Positions 47,335-56,419 of a stretch of 64,000 nt of DNA are shown here, piece by piece (the stretch's first letter is position 1; each line of letters starts with the position of its first letter). The stretch spans positions 382,927 to 446,926 of the forward strand of contig CAVQZG010000017.1 of NCBI GenBank assembly GCA_963718305.1. The letters are read 5' to 3'. Both the position numbers and the translations under genes were made by a program. The notes beneath the pieces are model-generated. The model ran no database searches. It was given only the letters and a program-made list of their open reading frames with translations, and was not told the origin of the DNA. This stretch comes from RYN-230 sp963718305. GTDB lineage: Bacteria > Actinomycetota > Actinomycetes > Streptosporangiales > Streptosporangiaceae.

Positions 47335-48665
47335 ACAGATCTCACCGGGTCGGCCTACCCGCCCTCGCCGCCGTGGCGGCCCTGGCCATGGTGGTCAGTG
47401 CCTGCAGCTCGGGCAGCAGCGGATCAGGATCGGGGAGCAAGAGCGGCGGGCTGACCGCGTCGGCCCCGGGCATCACCGCCACCACCATCACCATCGGCAG
47501 CCACCAGCCGCTGACCGGCGTGGCCGCGCCGGGCTACGACGAGATCGCGCCCGCGTCGAACGCCTACTTCCAGTACGTCAACGCCCACGGCGGGATCTAC
47601 GGGCGGAAGATCGTCTACAAATACCTGGACGACAAGTACGACCCGACCAACACCGTGTCGGTGGTGAAGCAGCTCGTCCTGCAGGACAGCGTGTACGCCA
47701 TCTTCGATGGGCTGGGCACCCCGACGCACCTGGCCGTGGCGCCGTACCTTAATTCATCGAAGGTGCCGGACGTGTTCGTGGCCTCCGGCTGTGAATGCTG
47801 GAATGCCCCGTCCACCTGGCCGGAGACCTTCGGCTGGCAGCTGGACTACGTGCGCGAGGGCAAGATCCTCGGCACCTACATCAAGAAGCACTTCGCCGGG
47901 CAGAAGATCGCCTACTTCTTCCAGGACGACGAGTTCGGCAAGGACGGCGTCAAGGGCCTCGACGATGAGATCCCGCATGCGGACGTGGTCAGCAGGCAGA
48001 GCTACGACCCGACCAACATCAACGTCGGCCCGCAGGTGGCCGCGCTCAAGGCGTCAGGGGCCAAGGTGGTCGTGTCCTTCAGCGTCCCGGCCTTCACCGC
48101 CTTGCTCAAGCTGAACAGCCTCAAGCTGAGCTTCAACCCGACCCTCGTGGTCAGCGACGTGGGCTCCGATCCGATCACCCTGGCCGGGCTGCTGGAGGCC
48201 TACGCCAAGCAGGGCGGCGCCACGGTGTCGGGCAACCAGCTGACCCAGGGCATCATCACCGACGGGTACCTGCCCACTCTGGGCGACACCAGCAACAGCT
48301 GGGTCGCGCTGTTCAAGAAGATCCACGACACGTACCTGCCCAAGCTGCCCTTCGACGGGAACGTGGCCTTCGGCGAGGCGGTCGCGTACACCTTCGTCCA
48401 GGCCATGCTCAAGGCCGGCAAGAACCCGACCCGGGCCGACCTGGTCAAGGCGATCCAGGGCGGGCTGCCGCAAGGGCCGGCCGTGGCGCCCTACACCTAC
48501 TCCGCATCGGATCACGCCGGGATGACGGGGGCCTTCATCGGCATCATCAAGAACGGCGCGATCGTCAAGGAGGGTCCGGTCCAGGTCACGGACACGTCCC
48601 CCACCGGGGCGGTGACCAGCTACAGCGGGACGCAGGCCCCGGCACCGTCCAGCGGGATGCCTTAG
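47331..48665 (+). CDS. LivK-type lipoprotein, ligand-binding subunit
   Basis: 444 residues from the ATG at 47331 (ATGA overlap with livM). Signal peptide and lipobox VVSAC (Cys near 25), then a Ser/Gly linker. Type 1 periplasmic fold: ITIGSHQPLTGVAAPGYDEI, NAHGGIYGRKIVYKYLDDKY, IAYFFQDDEFGKDGVKGLDD. An unusual SGCECWNAPSTWPETFGW segment (about 150-167) contains two Cys that could bridge. The group binds amino acids, amides, urea or aromatic acids; this member looks more like the ABC-type binders of aromatic or C4-C6 ligands, but the ligand is not readable. Confidence 0.92.
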   Translation: MNRSHRVGLPALAAVAALAMVVSACSSGSSGSGSGSKSGGLTASAPGITATTITIGSHQPLTGVAAPGYDEIAPASNAYFQYVNAHGGIYGRKIVYKYLDDKYDPTNTVSVVKQLVLQDSVYAIFDGLGTPTHLAVAPYLNSSKVPDVFVASGCECWNAPSTWPETFGWQLDYVREGKILGTYIKKHFAGQKIAYFFQDDEFGKDGVKGLDDEIPHADVVSRQSYDPTNINVGPQVAALKASGAKVVVSFSVPAFTALLKLNSLKLSFNPTLVVSDVGSDPITLAGLLEAYAKQGGATVSGNQLTQGIITDGYLPTLGDTSNSWVALFKKIHDTYLPKLPFDGNVAFGEAVAYTFVQAMLKAGKNPTRADLVKAIQGGLPQGPAVAPYTYSASDHAGMTGAFIGIIKNGAIVKEGPVQVTDTSPTGAVTSYSGTQAPAPSSGMP

Positions 48666-48727
48666 CATACGCACGGGCTCCCGGTACGGCAGGGCCCGGT
48701 CATGGGTCCCGGACGGGGGTAGCAGGC

Positions 48728-49348
48728 GTGGGCGTCGTGACGAGCCGGCGGCTGCCCGATGACCGCGGGCAGCCGCCGGCACAGCGGCTGCTCGCGGCCG
48801 CGGAGCGGCTGTTCGGGGAACGCAGCTACCAGCGGACCACGGTGGCCGACATCTGCGCCCGGGCGGGCATGGCCACCGGGAGCTTCTACGCGCACTTCAG
48901 CTCGAAGGCGGAGATCTTCGCGGCCGTGGTCCGGCAGCTCAACGCGGACCTGCGGACCGCCATGAGGGAAGCCATCGAGCAGGCCGGCCCCGGGCACCGG
49001 GAGATCGAGCGGGCCTCGTTCCGCGCCTTCTTCGACATGCTGTCCCAGCGCCCCTGGATGGACCGCATCGTGCGGGAGTCAGAGTTCGTGGCGCCCGGGC
49101 TGTTCCGCGAGTACTACGAGCACCTGGCCCGCGGCTACGCCCGCGGGGTGCGCCAGGCACAGCTCAGCGGCGAGGTGGACGCCCACTATGATCCCGAGGT
49201 CATCGCGTTCATCTACACCGGGATCGGCAACTTCGTCGGGATGCGCTGGGCGGACTGGACGGCGGGCGGGCAGGTCCCCGACGACGTCCTGGACGATCTC
49301 CTGGAAGTGCTGCGCCGCGGCCTGCCGCCCGCCCGGCCGCCGCAGTAA
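48728..49348 (+). CDS. TetR-family regulator, probable repressor of the upstream ABC operon
   Basis: 206 residues, GTG start. HTH: TVADICARAGMATGSFYAHF (about 38-57). The ligand domain (ERASFRAFFDMLSQRPWMDR, FREYYEHLARGYARGVRQAQ) is of the kind seen next to fatty-acid or aromatic-acid uptake genes. It follows the binding-protein gene by 62 nt in the same direction. The TGAAT-x4-ATTCA palindromes at the operon start are good candidate sites. Confidence 0.9.
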   Translation: MGVVTSRRLPDDRGQPPAQRLLAAAERLFGERSYQRTTVADICARAGMATGSFYAHFSSKAEIFAAVVRQLNADLRTAMREAIEQAGPGHREIERASFRAFFDMLSQRPWMDRIVRESEFVAPGLFREYYEHLARGYARGVRQAQLSGEVDAHYDPEVIAFIYTGIGNFVGMRWADWTAGGQVPDDVLDDLLEVLRRGLPPARPPQ

Positions 49349-49355
49349 CCGCGGG

Positions 49356-50615
49356 TCACAAGTCGGTAACACCGTGCTGCGCGGCGTGACTCCCGGGGCC
49401 GGAATGTGCGGAGTGGCCGGAATCAGCGGCCGGGCCGGCGGGCACCGGGTGGGCGCCGTGACCAGGGTCGGCCTCGTCGGGGTGGCCACCCATCATCCTG
49501 AGCATGGAAACGCCCCCGGTCCGGAAGAAGCGCACCAGCAGCGCGGCGGCCACGATGAGGAAGACGATGTTCAGGTAGGTGGTGTAGTTCCACACGATCC
49601 CGGTCTCCCCGACCTTGGCCGTGCGGTCCGCCGGGACCAGGCCGAGCCCGCTGAAGACGAACTCGACGATGTAGCCGGCCAGCACCATGGTGACGTAGAA
49701 CAGGCCGGCCAGCACGAGCATCATCCGGGTGCCGTAGTACTTCCGGTAGATGAGCAGGATCGGGATGATGATCAGGTCGGCGAAGATGAACGCGATCACG
49801 CCGCCGAAGCTGATCCCGCCGTTCCACAGCACCCCCGCCAGCGGCACGTTCCCGATCGAGCAGACGAAGCTCAGCACCGAGATCACCGGGCCGATCAGCG
49901 GTCCCCACAGGCGGGCGCCCAGCGGATGGCTGGTCAGGAACAGGTGCTGCCAGAAGCTGTCCGGAACCCAGGCGCCGACGGCCCCGGCGATCAGCAGCCC
50001 GATCACCACGTCCCGGATCACCGCGGCCCACTCCATGACGAAGATGTGGCTGACCGAGGTGTAGCCCTCCCGGCTGAACAGGCGGCGCCGGAAACTGCCG
50101 GCCGCGGTGATGCTCATGTCCATGGCCGCATGGCCTTCCATGGACCCGGCGAGGCCCCGGTCCGCCTGCCGCCGCGCCTCGTCGATCAGCTGCTGCCGGA
50201 CGAAGAGGCGGAAGGCCACCGCGAGCAGCACGATCATGATCGGGCCGCCGACGAACTCCGCCGCGGTGAACTGCCACGAGATCAGCAGGGCCAGGATGAT
50301 CCCCAGCTCGATGACCAGGTTGGTGCTGGCGATCTCGAAGACCATCGCCGCGGTGAAGCTGGCACCCTTGCGGAACAGGGACCGGGCCAGGGCCACCGCC
50401 GCGTAGGAGCAGGACGAGGAGGCCGCGCCCAGCCCGGTGGCCCGGGCCAGGGTGACCGGGCGGTCGTCACCAAGGAGCCGGATCACGGTGGACCGGCGCA
50501 CCAGCGCCTGGACGACCGCGGACAGCGTGAACCCCAGGATGAGCGACCAGGTGATCTGCCAGGTCATGGAGCCGGCCACGGCCAGCGCGTGCCCGATCGC
50601 GTCAAGCACGCGCAT
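49356..50615 (-). CDS. Permease of the DUF318/ArsP type with His-rich C-terminal tail
   Basis: 419 residues, about eight to ten membrane segments. The paired signature is present twice: GLGAASSSCSYAAVALARSL and SFVCSIGNVPLAGVLWNGGI, each with a Cys in the membrane, as in the ArsP methylarsenite exporters and their many uncharacterised relatives. The tail from residue 378 on is rich in His, Gly and Ala (HPDEADPGHGAHPVP, DSGHSAHSGPGSH), with about eight His, able to bind a metal. It overlaps the ArsR start region by 14 nt and is in its operon. Confidence 0.85.
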   Translation of the reverse strand: MRVLDAIGHALAVAGSMTWQITWSLILGFTLSAVVQALVRRSTVIRLLGDDRPVTLARATGLGAASSSCSYAAVALARSLFRKGASFTAAMVFEIASTNLVIELGIILALLISWQFTAAEFVGGPIMIVLLAVAFRLFVRQQLIDEARRQADRGLAGSMEGHAAMDMSITAAGSFRRRLFSREGYTSVSHIFVMEWAAVIRDVVIGLLIAGAVGAWVPDSFWQHLFLTSHPLGARLWGPLIGPVISVLSFVCSIGNVPLAGVLWNGGISFGGVIAFIFADLIIIPILLIYRKYYGTRMMLVLAGLFYVTMVLAGYIVEFVFSGLGLVPADRTAKVGETGIVWNYTTYLNIVFLIVAAALLVRFFRTGGVSMLRMMGGHPDEADPGHGAHPVPAGPAADSGHSAHSGPGSHAAQHGVTDL

Positions 50616-50985
50616 CGTCGGCCTCCGGGGCGGCGATGGTCAGCAGCTGGCGCAGGCAGTGGTCCAGCAGGGGATGCGGGAAACCATCACTCAGCCGGTA
50701 GTAGACCACCCGGCCGTCCTTGCGGAAGCTGACCAGCCCGGCCAGGCGCAGCATCTTCACCGCGTAGGACACCTGGTCCTCGGTCACCTCCAGCGCCAGG
50801 GCGAGGTCTCCGACGCAGAGCTCACCGGCGGCGACCAGGGCAAAGAGGATCCGGGACCGCACCGGGTCAGCCAGCAGCCCGAGCAGGCCGGCCAGCCGCC
50901 CGGCGTCCCCCACCGACAGGGCCCCCGACCGGGCCGCGGCGACACCCGGCCCGCTCACCGGATGATCATGATCTCGTGGCGGCAT
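50602..50985 (-). CDS. ArsR/SmtB-family metal(loid)-responsive repressor
   Basis: 127 residues from the ATG at 50985 with GGAGGTGAGG directly upstream; the frame extends to 51036 but without a start signal. wHTH: LLADPVRSRILFALVAAG, EDQVSYAVKMLRLAGLV, RKDGRVVYYRLSDG. Possible metal ligands: N-terminal DHDHP, Cys in ELCVGDLA (where ArsR has CVC) and HPLLDHCL in the last helix (an alpha-5-like site). The permease follows with a 14-nt overlap. The operator is at 51004-51027. Confidence 0.92.
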   Translation of the reverse strand: MPPRDHDHPVSGPGVAAARSGALSVGDAGRLAGLLGLLADPVRSRILFALVAAGELCVGDLALALEVTEDQVSYAVKMLRLAGLVSFRKDGRVVYYRLSDGFPHPLLDHCLRQLLTIAAPEADDARA

Positions 50986-51003
50986 GTCCTCACCTCCGTA
51001 CGT

Positions 51004-51027
51004 CCGTATAGTCACACGGATATACGG
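51004..51027 (-). promoter_or_regulatory. ArsR operator
   Basis: CCGTATA (51004-51010) and TATACGG (51021-51027), a perfect 7-bp inverted repeat with a 10-bp spacer, 18 bp before the ArsR start. A typical arrangement for ArsR/SmtB binding sites. Confidence 0.75.
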
Positions 51028-51124
51028 AGGAGTCAAACCGCGCTGGCGCGCGGGGCGGCGGTCTGCGGGTCAGCCGGGACCGCCGGGGCGGCCAGGCAAC
51101 GAGCGGCGGCCAGCGAGCAGTGGC

Positions 51125-52597
51125 TCAGGGAGCGCCAGGATCCGGGTTCGCCGCGGGCAGGCCGGAGCAGATGCTGGCCCCGGCGTTGCGGCTCTGCACC
51201 GCGGCCTGGCTGGTGCCGGTACCGGTGCTCCCGGTGGCGGCCCGGCCGTGACCGGGGGCGGGGTGTGTCGCGGCCGGCGCGGTCACTCCCGCGAAGTCAC
51301 TGCCGATGACCAGCGTGACCGGGCCCGGCTGGCCGGTCTGCGGGGCCGGCTCGGCCAGCAGGTTCTGCGCGGCCGGGGTGGCCTTGAGCGCCGTCATCAG
51401 GGTGTAGGCACTGTCGGCCTGGGCAGTGCCGGAGTACGTCACGGTGGTGGCGCTGGTGGCTGGCGCGTCCCCGGTGCCCGTCACGTCGAAGCCCAGCCGG
51501 GCGAGCCGCCGGGCGGTCTGCCGGGCCAGGCCCGCGAGGCCGGCGCCGTTGAGCACGCGCACCCTGACCTGATGGTCGGGCAGGGTGGGCAGCCGCTGAT
51601 GCCACGTCTGGCCGTCGAGGATCATCTGGAAGATGACGTCGTCGGCCGGTTCCTCGGGCAGCAGCCGGTTGATGTCCGCCGGGTCGGTGATGGTCGGCAT
51701 GGTCAGCAGGGTCACGTTCTTCGCGTGCAGCCCGGTGAGGCTGCGGGCCAGCCCCAGCAGCTTGCCGGCCGAGTCGAGCCCCTGGTCCACGGTCAGCGCC
51801 CGGGTGGCCACGTCCGCGATCCTGAGCAACTCGACCGAGTTGTTCAGGATGCCCTGGCTGTTGACCTTCTGGATGACCGAGGACATGAACGCCTGCTGCA
51901 ATTCGATCCGTGGCAGGTCACCGCCGGTATCGCCCTCGGCCGTGACGCCATGCCGGGTGCGCACGTAGGCGAGCGCCTGATTGTAGGTGAGCAGGTGCTT
52001 CCCGCCGCTGAGGTTGAGGCCACTGTAGGGATCGTGGTATCCGCTGCGCGGGACGCAGACCTCCACCCCGCCGATCGTGTCCACCATCGCCCGGAAGGAG
52101 TTGAAGTTGAACTCGACGAAATGATCGAGCGGGATGCCGGTCAGGTCCTTGACCGTGCTGACCGCGCAGGACGGGCCGCCGATGTTCATGGCCCCGTCGA
52201 TGATCGCGGACTGGTAGGGCCCCATGATGCCGGTCCCGATCGTGCGCCGGGCCTGGCAGCCCGGCTCGTAGACCATGGTGTCCCGCGGTATGGACAGCAC
52301 CATGGCCCGGGTGTGCGCGGGGTTGAGATGGACCAGCAGGAGGTTGTCTGAGTTGCTGGTGTTCAGGCTGGGATTGGACCCGAGATCCCCGGCCCGCTGG
52401 CCTTGCCGGGTCTGCGACCCGAGGATCAGGAAGTTCTGCGCGCCGTACACAGACCGGTGGCTCAGGCCGCTGACCTTCACCACGCTGACGTTCCCGTCCA
52501 GCCGGCGGTAGACCGCGTAGGCGCCCAGGCTGGCCAGGACCACGGCGACGACCGCGACCGTGGCGGCGATGTAGCCGGCCTTGGCCAGGCGGCTCAC
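51125..52597 (-). CDS. LytR-CpsA-Psr (LCP) family cell-wall ligase with LytR_C domain
   Basis: About 490 residues if translation starts at the GTG at 52597 (VSRLAKAG); the frame is open to 52894 but that part is Arg/Pro-rich and unlikely coding. One membrane helix at residues 8-30. LCP domain: LGSQTRQGQ, SDNLLLVHLNP, VLSIPRDTMV (Arg-Asp of the active site), FVEFNFNSFRAMVDTIGGVE and RIELQQAFMSSV. A LytR_C domain follows (about 345-430, VRVRVLNGAGLAGLARQTAR). LCP enzymes transfer polymers from polyprenyl carriers to peptidoglycan. The C-terminal tail contains Ser/Thr/Gly. Confidence 0.9.
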   Translation of the reverse strand: MSRLAKAGYIAATVAVVAVVLASLGAYAVYRRLDGNVSVVKVSGLSHRSVYGAQNFLILGSQTRQGQRAGDLGSNPSLNTSNSDNLLLVHLNPAHTRAMVLSIPRDTMVYEPGCQARRTIGTGIMGPYQSAIIDGAMNIGGPSCAVSTVKDLTGIPLDHFVEFNFNSFRAMVDTIGGVEVCVPRSGYHDPYSGLNLSGGKHLLTYNQALAYVRTRHGVTAEGDTGGDLPRIELQQAFMSSVIQKVNSQGILNNSVELLRIADVATRALTVDQGLDSAGKLLGLARSLTGLHAKNVTLLTMPTITDPADINRLLPEEPADDVIFQMILDGQTWHQRLPTLPDHQVRVRVLNGAGLAGLARQTARRLARLGFDVTGTGDAPATSATTVTYSGTAQADSAYTLMTALKATPAAQNLLAEPAPQTGQPGPVTLVIGSDFAGVTAPAATHPAPGHGRAATGSTGTGTSQAAVQSRNAGASICSGLPAANPDPGAP

Positions 52598-52620
52598 CGG
52601 CCGGCCTGCACTGTCTGCAT
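52594..52620 (-). CDS. Eight-codon leader ORF coupled to the LCP gene
   Basis: ATG at 52620 encodes MQTVQAGR and stops at TGA (52594-52596), which overlaps the GTG of the LCP gene (GTGA). GGGAG stands about 6 nt before this ATG, whereas the GTG has no ribosome-binding site of its own. Translational coupling is the simplest explanation; an N-terminal start elsewhere cannot be ruled out. Confidence 0.45.
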   Translation of the reverse strand: MQTVQAGR

Positions 52621-52856
52621 GGCGACTCCCGTCCCGCGGGTTTCCCGGCCGCCGCCACGGCCACGCTCGGGCCGGGCGGCGCGAGCGGGAGCTTAATGTC
52701 CGGCCCGGGCGGGACGGGGCATATCGGGCAGGCGTTGACCATTCGTTGGCCTGGCCGAGAGGGAGGCCAGCCGGGCAGAGCCAGCCAGGCAGGGCCAACC
52801 GGGCGGGAAGGGGCGGCCGGAGGAAGGCTGGCCGGAAGGCGGTCAGGCCGGGCCGG

Positions 52857-53366
52857 TCAGCCCGGGCCGCCGATCCACAACGGGATCGTCGCACCGCGGT
52901 AGGTGCCCCAGCGGAAGCCGTAATCGCGAGCGCTCTTGTGGTAATAGCGCAGGGTCAGCCGGGAGAAGTAGCTGACTCCCCGGTGGGCGGCCACGCGCGA
53001 CAGGCTGACCGAGGCGGGGTACTTGGCGTAAACGCCCGCCGCGCAGTTCGGCTGGCAGTTGTCCACCCAGAGAGTGCCCCAGGCGAACGCGGACCTGGCC
53101 GTCCAGTGTGACCAGTGCTGGACGCGCAGGAACGTGTCCGGGCCGCCCACGTAGACGACGGGCAGCCGGACCGTCCCGTGCTCCCAGCCGTCCTGCCCGT
53201 TGTACGCGACCGGGAGCCGGAGCTGATGACGGTCCGCGACCGTGACCGGGTTCCGTGCGCCGTGCGTGGTGAGCGCGGCCGCGGCCCCCGCGGCCAGGAA
53301 CGCGAGCACGACCGCCGCCAGAGCCGCGATGCCGACCTTCTTCAAAGATCCCCCTGCACCCATCAC
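52857..53366 (-). CDS. Secreted or membrane-anchored protein of unknown function
   Basis: 169 residues. A signal anchor near residues 10-32 (GIAALAAVVLAFLAAGAAAA), then a small extracytoplasmic domain. WTARSAFAWGTLWVDNCQPN and the closely spaced Cys pair (DNCQPNCAAG) resemble a widespread actinobacterial secreted family with the WxWxxxxAxGxG...NxCxPxCA pattern. No function known. The Cys pair may form a small disulfide loop. The 52621-52856 gap shows nothing clear. Confidence 0.7.
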   Translation of the reverse strand: MMGAGGSLKKVGIAALAAVVLAFLAAGAAAALTTHGARNPVTVADRHQLRLPVAYNGQDGWEHGTVRLPVVYVGGPDTFLRVQHWSHWTARSAFAWGTLWVDNCQPNCAAGVYAKYPASVSLSRVAAHRGVSYFSRLTLRYYHKSARDYGFRWGTYRGATIPLWIGGPG

Positions 53367-53434
53367 CGGGTCACTGCGTAGCCGCCGGCCCCCGGCCGGT
53401 GCGGACCAGCATAATGCCTGGCCGCACCCCCTGA

Positions 53435-56419
53435 TCAGGCGATGACCAGGGCCGTGGAGGAACCGTCGGCCAGGCGCCGGACCTCGAGCCGCTCAGCGAC
53501 CCGGTCCTTCAGGTCGGCCACATGGCTCACGATGCCGACCACCCGGCCGCGGTCGCGCAGTTCGTCGATGACCGCCATCACCTGGTCGAGAGTTTCCGCG
53601 TCGAGCGTGCCGAAGCCCTCGTCGATGAACAGGGTGTCCAGGTCCACCCCGCCGGCCTCGGCCTTCACCACGTCGGCCAGGCCGAGGGCCAGCGCCAGCG
53701 AGGTGTAGAAGGTCTCGCCGCCGGACAGCGACCGCGGGCTGCGCTCCACGCCGGTGTGCCGGTCGATCACCACCAGGGTGAGCCCGGTCCGCTCCCGCCG
53801 CGTCCCGCTCTCGTCGGTACGGCGGAGCTCATACCGGCCCGCCGACATCGCCCCCAGCCGGACATTGGCCGCCGCCACGACCTGCCCGAACCACTGCCGC
53901 AGGACATAGGTGGTCAGCGCCATCCGGCGGTGGCCGTCCATGCCCTTGGCCAGGCCGGCCAGCCGGATCACCGCCGAGGTGTCCTCCTGCAGCTGATCGA
54001 AGGCGTCCTGGGCGTTCTGGACGTCGGCCAGCCGCTGGTGCAGCCGGGCCAGCTTTCCCGCGGTGGCGTCGCGGGCCGCGCGAACCTCTTTCTCCGCTTC
54101 CTGCGCGCGGGCCAGGGACTCCGCGGCGCCGCGGGCCGCCGCGTGCACCTCCCCCGCCCGCTCCGGGTCGAGGCCCGCCAGGTCGGCCGCGGTGACGGCG
54201 GACCCGAGCGCGGACAGCCGCGCCGTCCAGGCCGTCACCTGCTCGTCGAGGGCGGCTTGCCCGGCTTCGGTGAGCACGGCGGCGCTGGCCTCCTCCAGCT
54301 CGCCGAAGCCGCGGGCCGCCGCCTCGGCGCTGGCCCGGTCCTGCGCCCGGGCCGCCGCGGCCAGGGCGGCCTCGAGCTGGTCCAGGATCCTGCCCAGGGC
54401 CCGGTCCGCCTCGGCCGCGCGGCTCAGGGCCGCCTGCCGGGCCGACACCGACTGGTGGCCCTGGGCCGCCGCCGCGACCTGCTCCTGAAGCTGGCCGAGG
54501 GTCGTTTCGGCCTGGGCGGCCTGCTCCCGGGCGGCCGCGGCCCCGGCGGCGGCGGCCACCAGTTCCTGCTCCACCCGCTGCTGCTCGTCCCGGTGCCGGC
54601 CGAGTTCCGCCCCGATCCCGGCGGCTTCCGCGACGGCCCGCTCACACCGGGCCAGCTCGCCGGTGAGCGCGGCGGTCTCAGCCGCCAGGCTGGCGGCGGT
54701 GCCGCCCGCCGCGACGGCCCGGGCCGCCGCTACCTCGCGGGCCAGCGTCTCGCGCTGGCCGGTCAGCCGGGCCCGGTCCTGTTCCGCCGCATCCCGCCGG
54801 GCCCTGGCCTGGTCCACGGCCTGCTGGGTCACCGCGCCGGCCGCGGGCCGGGCGGGCGCGGGATGCCCGGCCGACCCGCAGACCGGGCAGGGCTCGCCGT
54901 CGGACAGGGTCGCGGCCAGCTCGGCGGCCATGCCGTTCAGCCGGGCCTCCATCGCCTGCTGGTGGGCGTCGACGAGCTGCTGGTGGAGGTCCACCGTGGC
55001 CCGGACCGCCTCGTCCAGCTGGTCCAGCCGCGGCTCCAGGCCGGCCAGGCGGGTCACCGCGTCCCGGCGTCGTTCCAGGTCGGCGTGCCGTTCCCGGGCG
55101 GCGCTCAGCCCGGCGGCCACCCCCTGCGCGGCGGCCAGCTGGCCGTCCAGTGCGCTGATCTGGCCGGGCAGATCCTGCCGGGCCCGTTCCAGCGCCGTGA
55201 CCCGGCCGGCCGCCTCCGCGGCGGCCTGCTGCAGCTGACGCAGCATGCTGAGCCGCTCGGGCAGGGTCAGCTCCTCCTCGGCCAGATGCCGCAGCCCCGC
55301 GGCGTCGCGGTCGGCCGCCTCAGCCCGGACGAACGCCTGCGGGCCACCGCTGCCCGCCAGCAGCGCGGGGCCGGGATCCGGGACGAGACGGAGCAAGCCG
55401 GCGCGGGCGTCGCTGACCGCCTGCTGTGCCTCATCCGCCGCCTCGAGCAGCGGGCGCACCGGTTCGGCCCGCCGGGCCGCGGCCAGCCGGGCCTCCCGCT
55501 GTTCGTGGCCGGCCTGGGTGCTCTCATGCTCGCGCAGCAGCTGCTGCGCCTGGGTGAGCCGGGTCATCGCCGTGGCCCGCTGCTGCGCCTGCTCGCACGC
55601 GTCGCGGGCCGCCGCGACCTGCCCGTCCGCGATCTCCAGGCCCTCGGTGCTGACGGCCGCCTCCAGCGCCAGGTCCGCGGCGACCTGCTTGAGCTGGGTG
55701 TCGCACTCGGCGCGGGGCAGGGCCAGCAGCGCGGCCCGGCCGGGGGCGTCCAGGCCCGCGGCCTCGGCGGCGGCCGACACCGCGGTGCGGATGGCTTCCT
55801 CGGCCGCGCTGCGCTGCCGGATCGCGGCAGCGCGGCGGCGGTCCAGCTCGGCCGTGATGGCGTCGTACAGCTGGGTGCCGAACAGCTTGCTGAGCAGCAC
55901 CCGCCGCTCGTCGTCCGCGGCCTGCAGGAACTTCGCGAACTGGCCCTGCGGCAGCAGCATCACCTGGGTGAACTGGGCCCGGTTGAGGCCGATGAGCTCG
56001 GTGATCATCTCCCCGGCCTCGGCCTTGTTGGCGGACAGGCTGACCCACTGGCCACCCTCGTGGCGCTGCAGGTGCACCCGGGCGGCTTCGGTGGTGAAGC
56101 CCTCTCCGCGCCGCTTCGGCCGCCGGTGCTCTGGCACCCGGGTCAGCCGGTGCCGGACGCCGCGGACCGAGAACTCCAGGCTGACCGAGGGCTCGGCGTC
56201 CGGCGCGGCGAAATGCGAGCGCAGCCGGTCCTCGGCCGACTCGTCGCCGGCCAGCCCGCCGTACAGCGCGAACGTGATGGCGTCCAGGATCGTCGTCTTG
56301 CCGGACCCGGTTGGCCCCTCGAGCAGGAACAGGCCGCTGCTGGACAGCCGGCCGAAGTCGATCCGCTGCGCCCGGGCGTACGGGCCGAACGCGGTCAGCT
56401 CCAGGCTGTGCAGCCGCAT
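53435..56419 (-). CDS. sbcC: SbcC-type exonuclease subunit, SMC-like ATPase
   Basis: 994 residues. Walker A GPTGSGKTTILDAI (near 36), long Ala/Gln-rich coiled coils on both sides of a zinc hook at about 507-514 (EPCPVCGSAGHP), signature LSGGETFYTSLALALGLADV and Walker B LDTLFIDEGFGTLD. With SbcD it forms the Mre11-Rad50-like nuclease that cuts hairpins and protein-blocked ends. The start codon overlaps the sbcD stop by one base. The residues are all as expected, with a rather low charge for coiled coils because of Ala-rich composition. Confidence 0.96.
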   Translation of the reverse strand: MRLHSLELTAFGPYARAQRIDFGRLSSSGLFLLEGPTGSGKTTILDAITFALYGGLAGDESAEDRLRSHFAAPDAEPSVSLEFSVRGVRHRLTRVPEHRRPKRRGEGFTTEAARVHLQRHEGGQWVSLSANKAEAGEMITELIGLNRAQFTQVMLLPQGQFAKFLQAADDERRVLLSKLFGTQLYDAITAELDRRRAAAIRQRSAAEEAIRTAVSAAAEAAGLDAPGRAALLALPRAECDTQLKQVAADLALEAAVSTEGLEIADGQVAAARDACEQAQQRATAMTRLTQAQQLLREHESTQAGHEQREARLAAARRAEPVRPLLEAADEAQQAVSDARAGLLRLVPDPGPALLAGSGGPQAFVRAEAADRDAAGLRHLAEEELTLPERLSMLRQLQQAAAEAAGRVTALERARQDLPGQISALDGQLAAAQGVAAGLSAARERHADLERRRDAVTRLAGLEPRLDQLDEAVRATVDLHQQLVDAHQQAMEARLNGMAAELAATLSDGEPCPVCGSAGHPAPARPAAGAVTQQAVDQARARRDAAEQDRARLTGQRETLAREVAAARAVAAGGTAASLAAETAALTGELARCERAVAEAAGIGAELGRHRDEQQRVEQELVAAAAGAAAAREQAAQAETTLGQLQEQVAAAAQGHQSVSARQAALSRAAEADRALGRILDQLEAALAAAARAQDRASAEAAARGFGELEEASAAVLTEAGQAALDEQVTAWTARLSALGSAVTAADLAGLDPERAGEVHAAARGAAESLARAQEAEKEVRAARDATAGKLARLHQRLADVQNAQDAFDQLQEDTSAVIRLAGLAKGMDGHRRMALTTYVLRQWFGQVVAAANVRLGAMSAGRYELRRTDESGTRRERTGLTLVVIDRHTGVERSPRSLSGGETFYTSLALALGLADVVKAEAGGVDLDTLFIDEGFGTLDAETLDQVMAVIDELRDRGRVVGIVSHVADLKDRVAERLEVRRLADGSSTALVIA

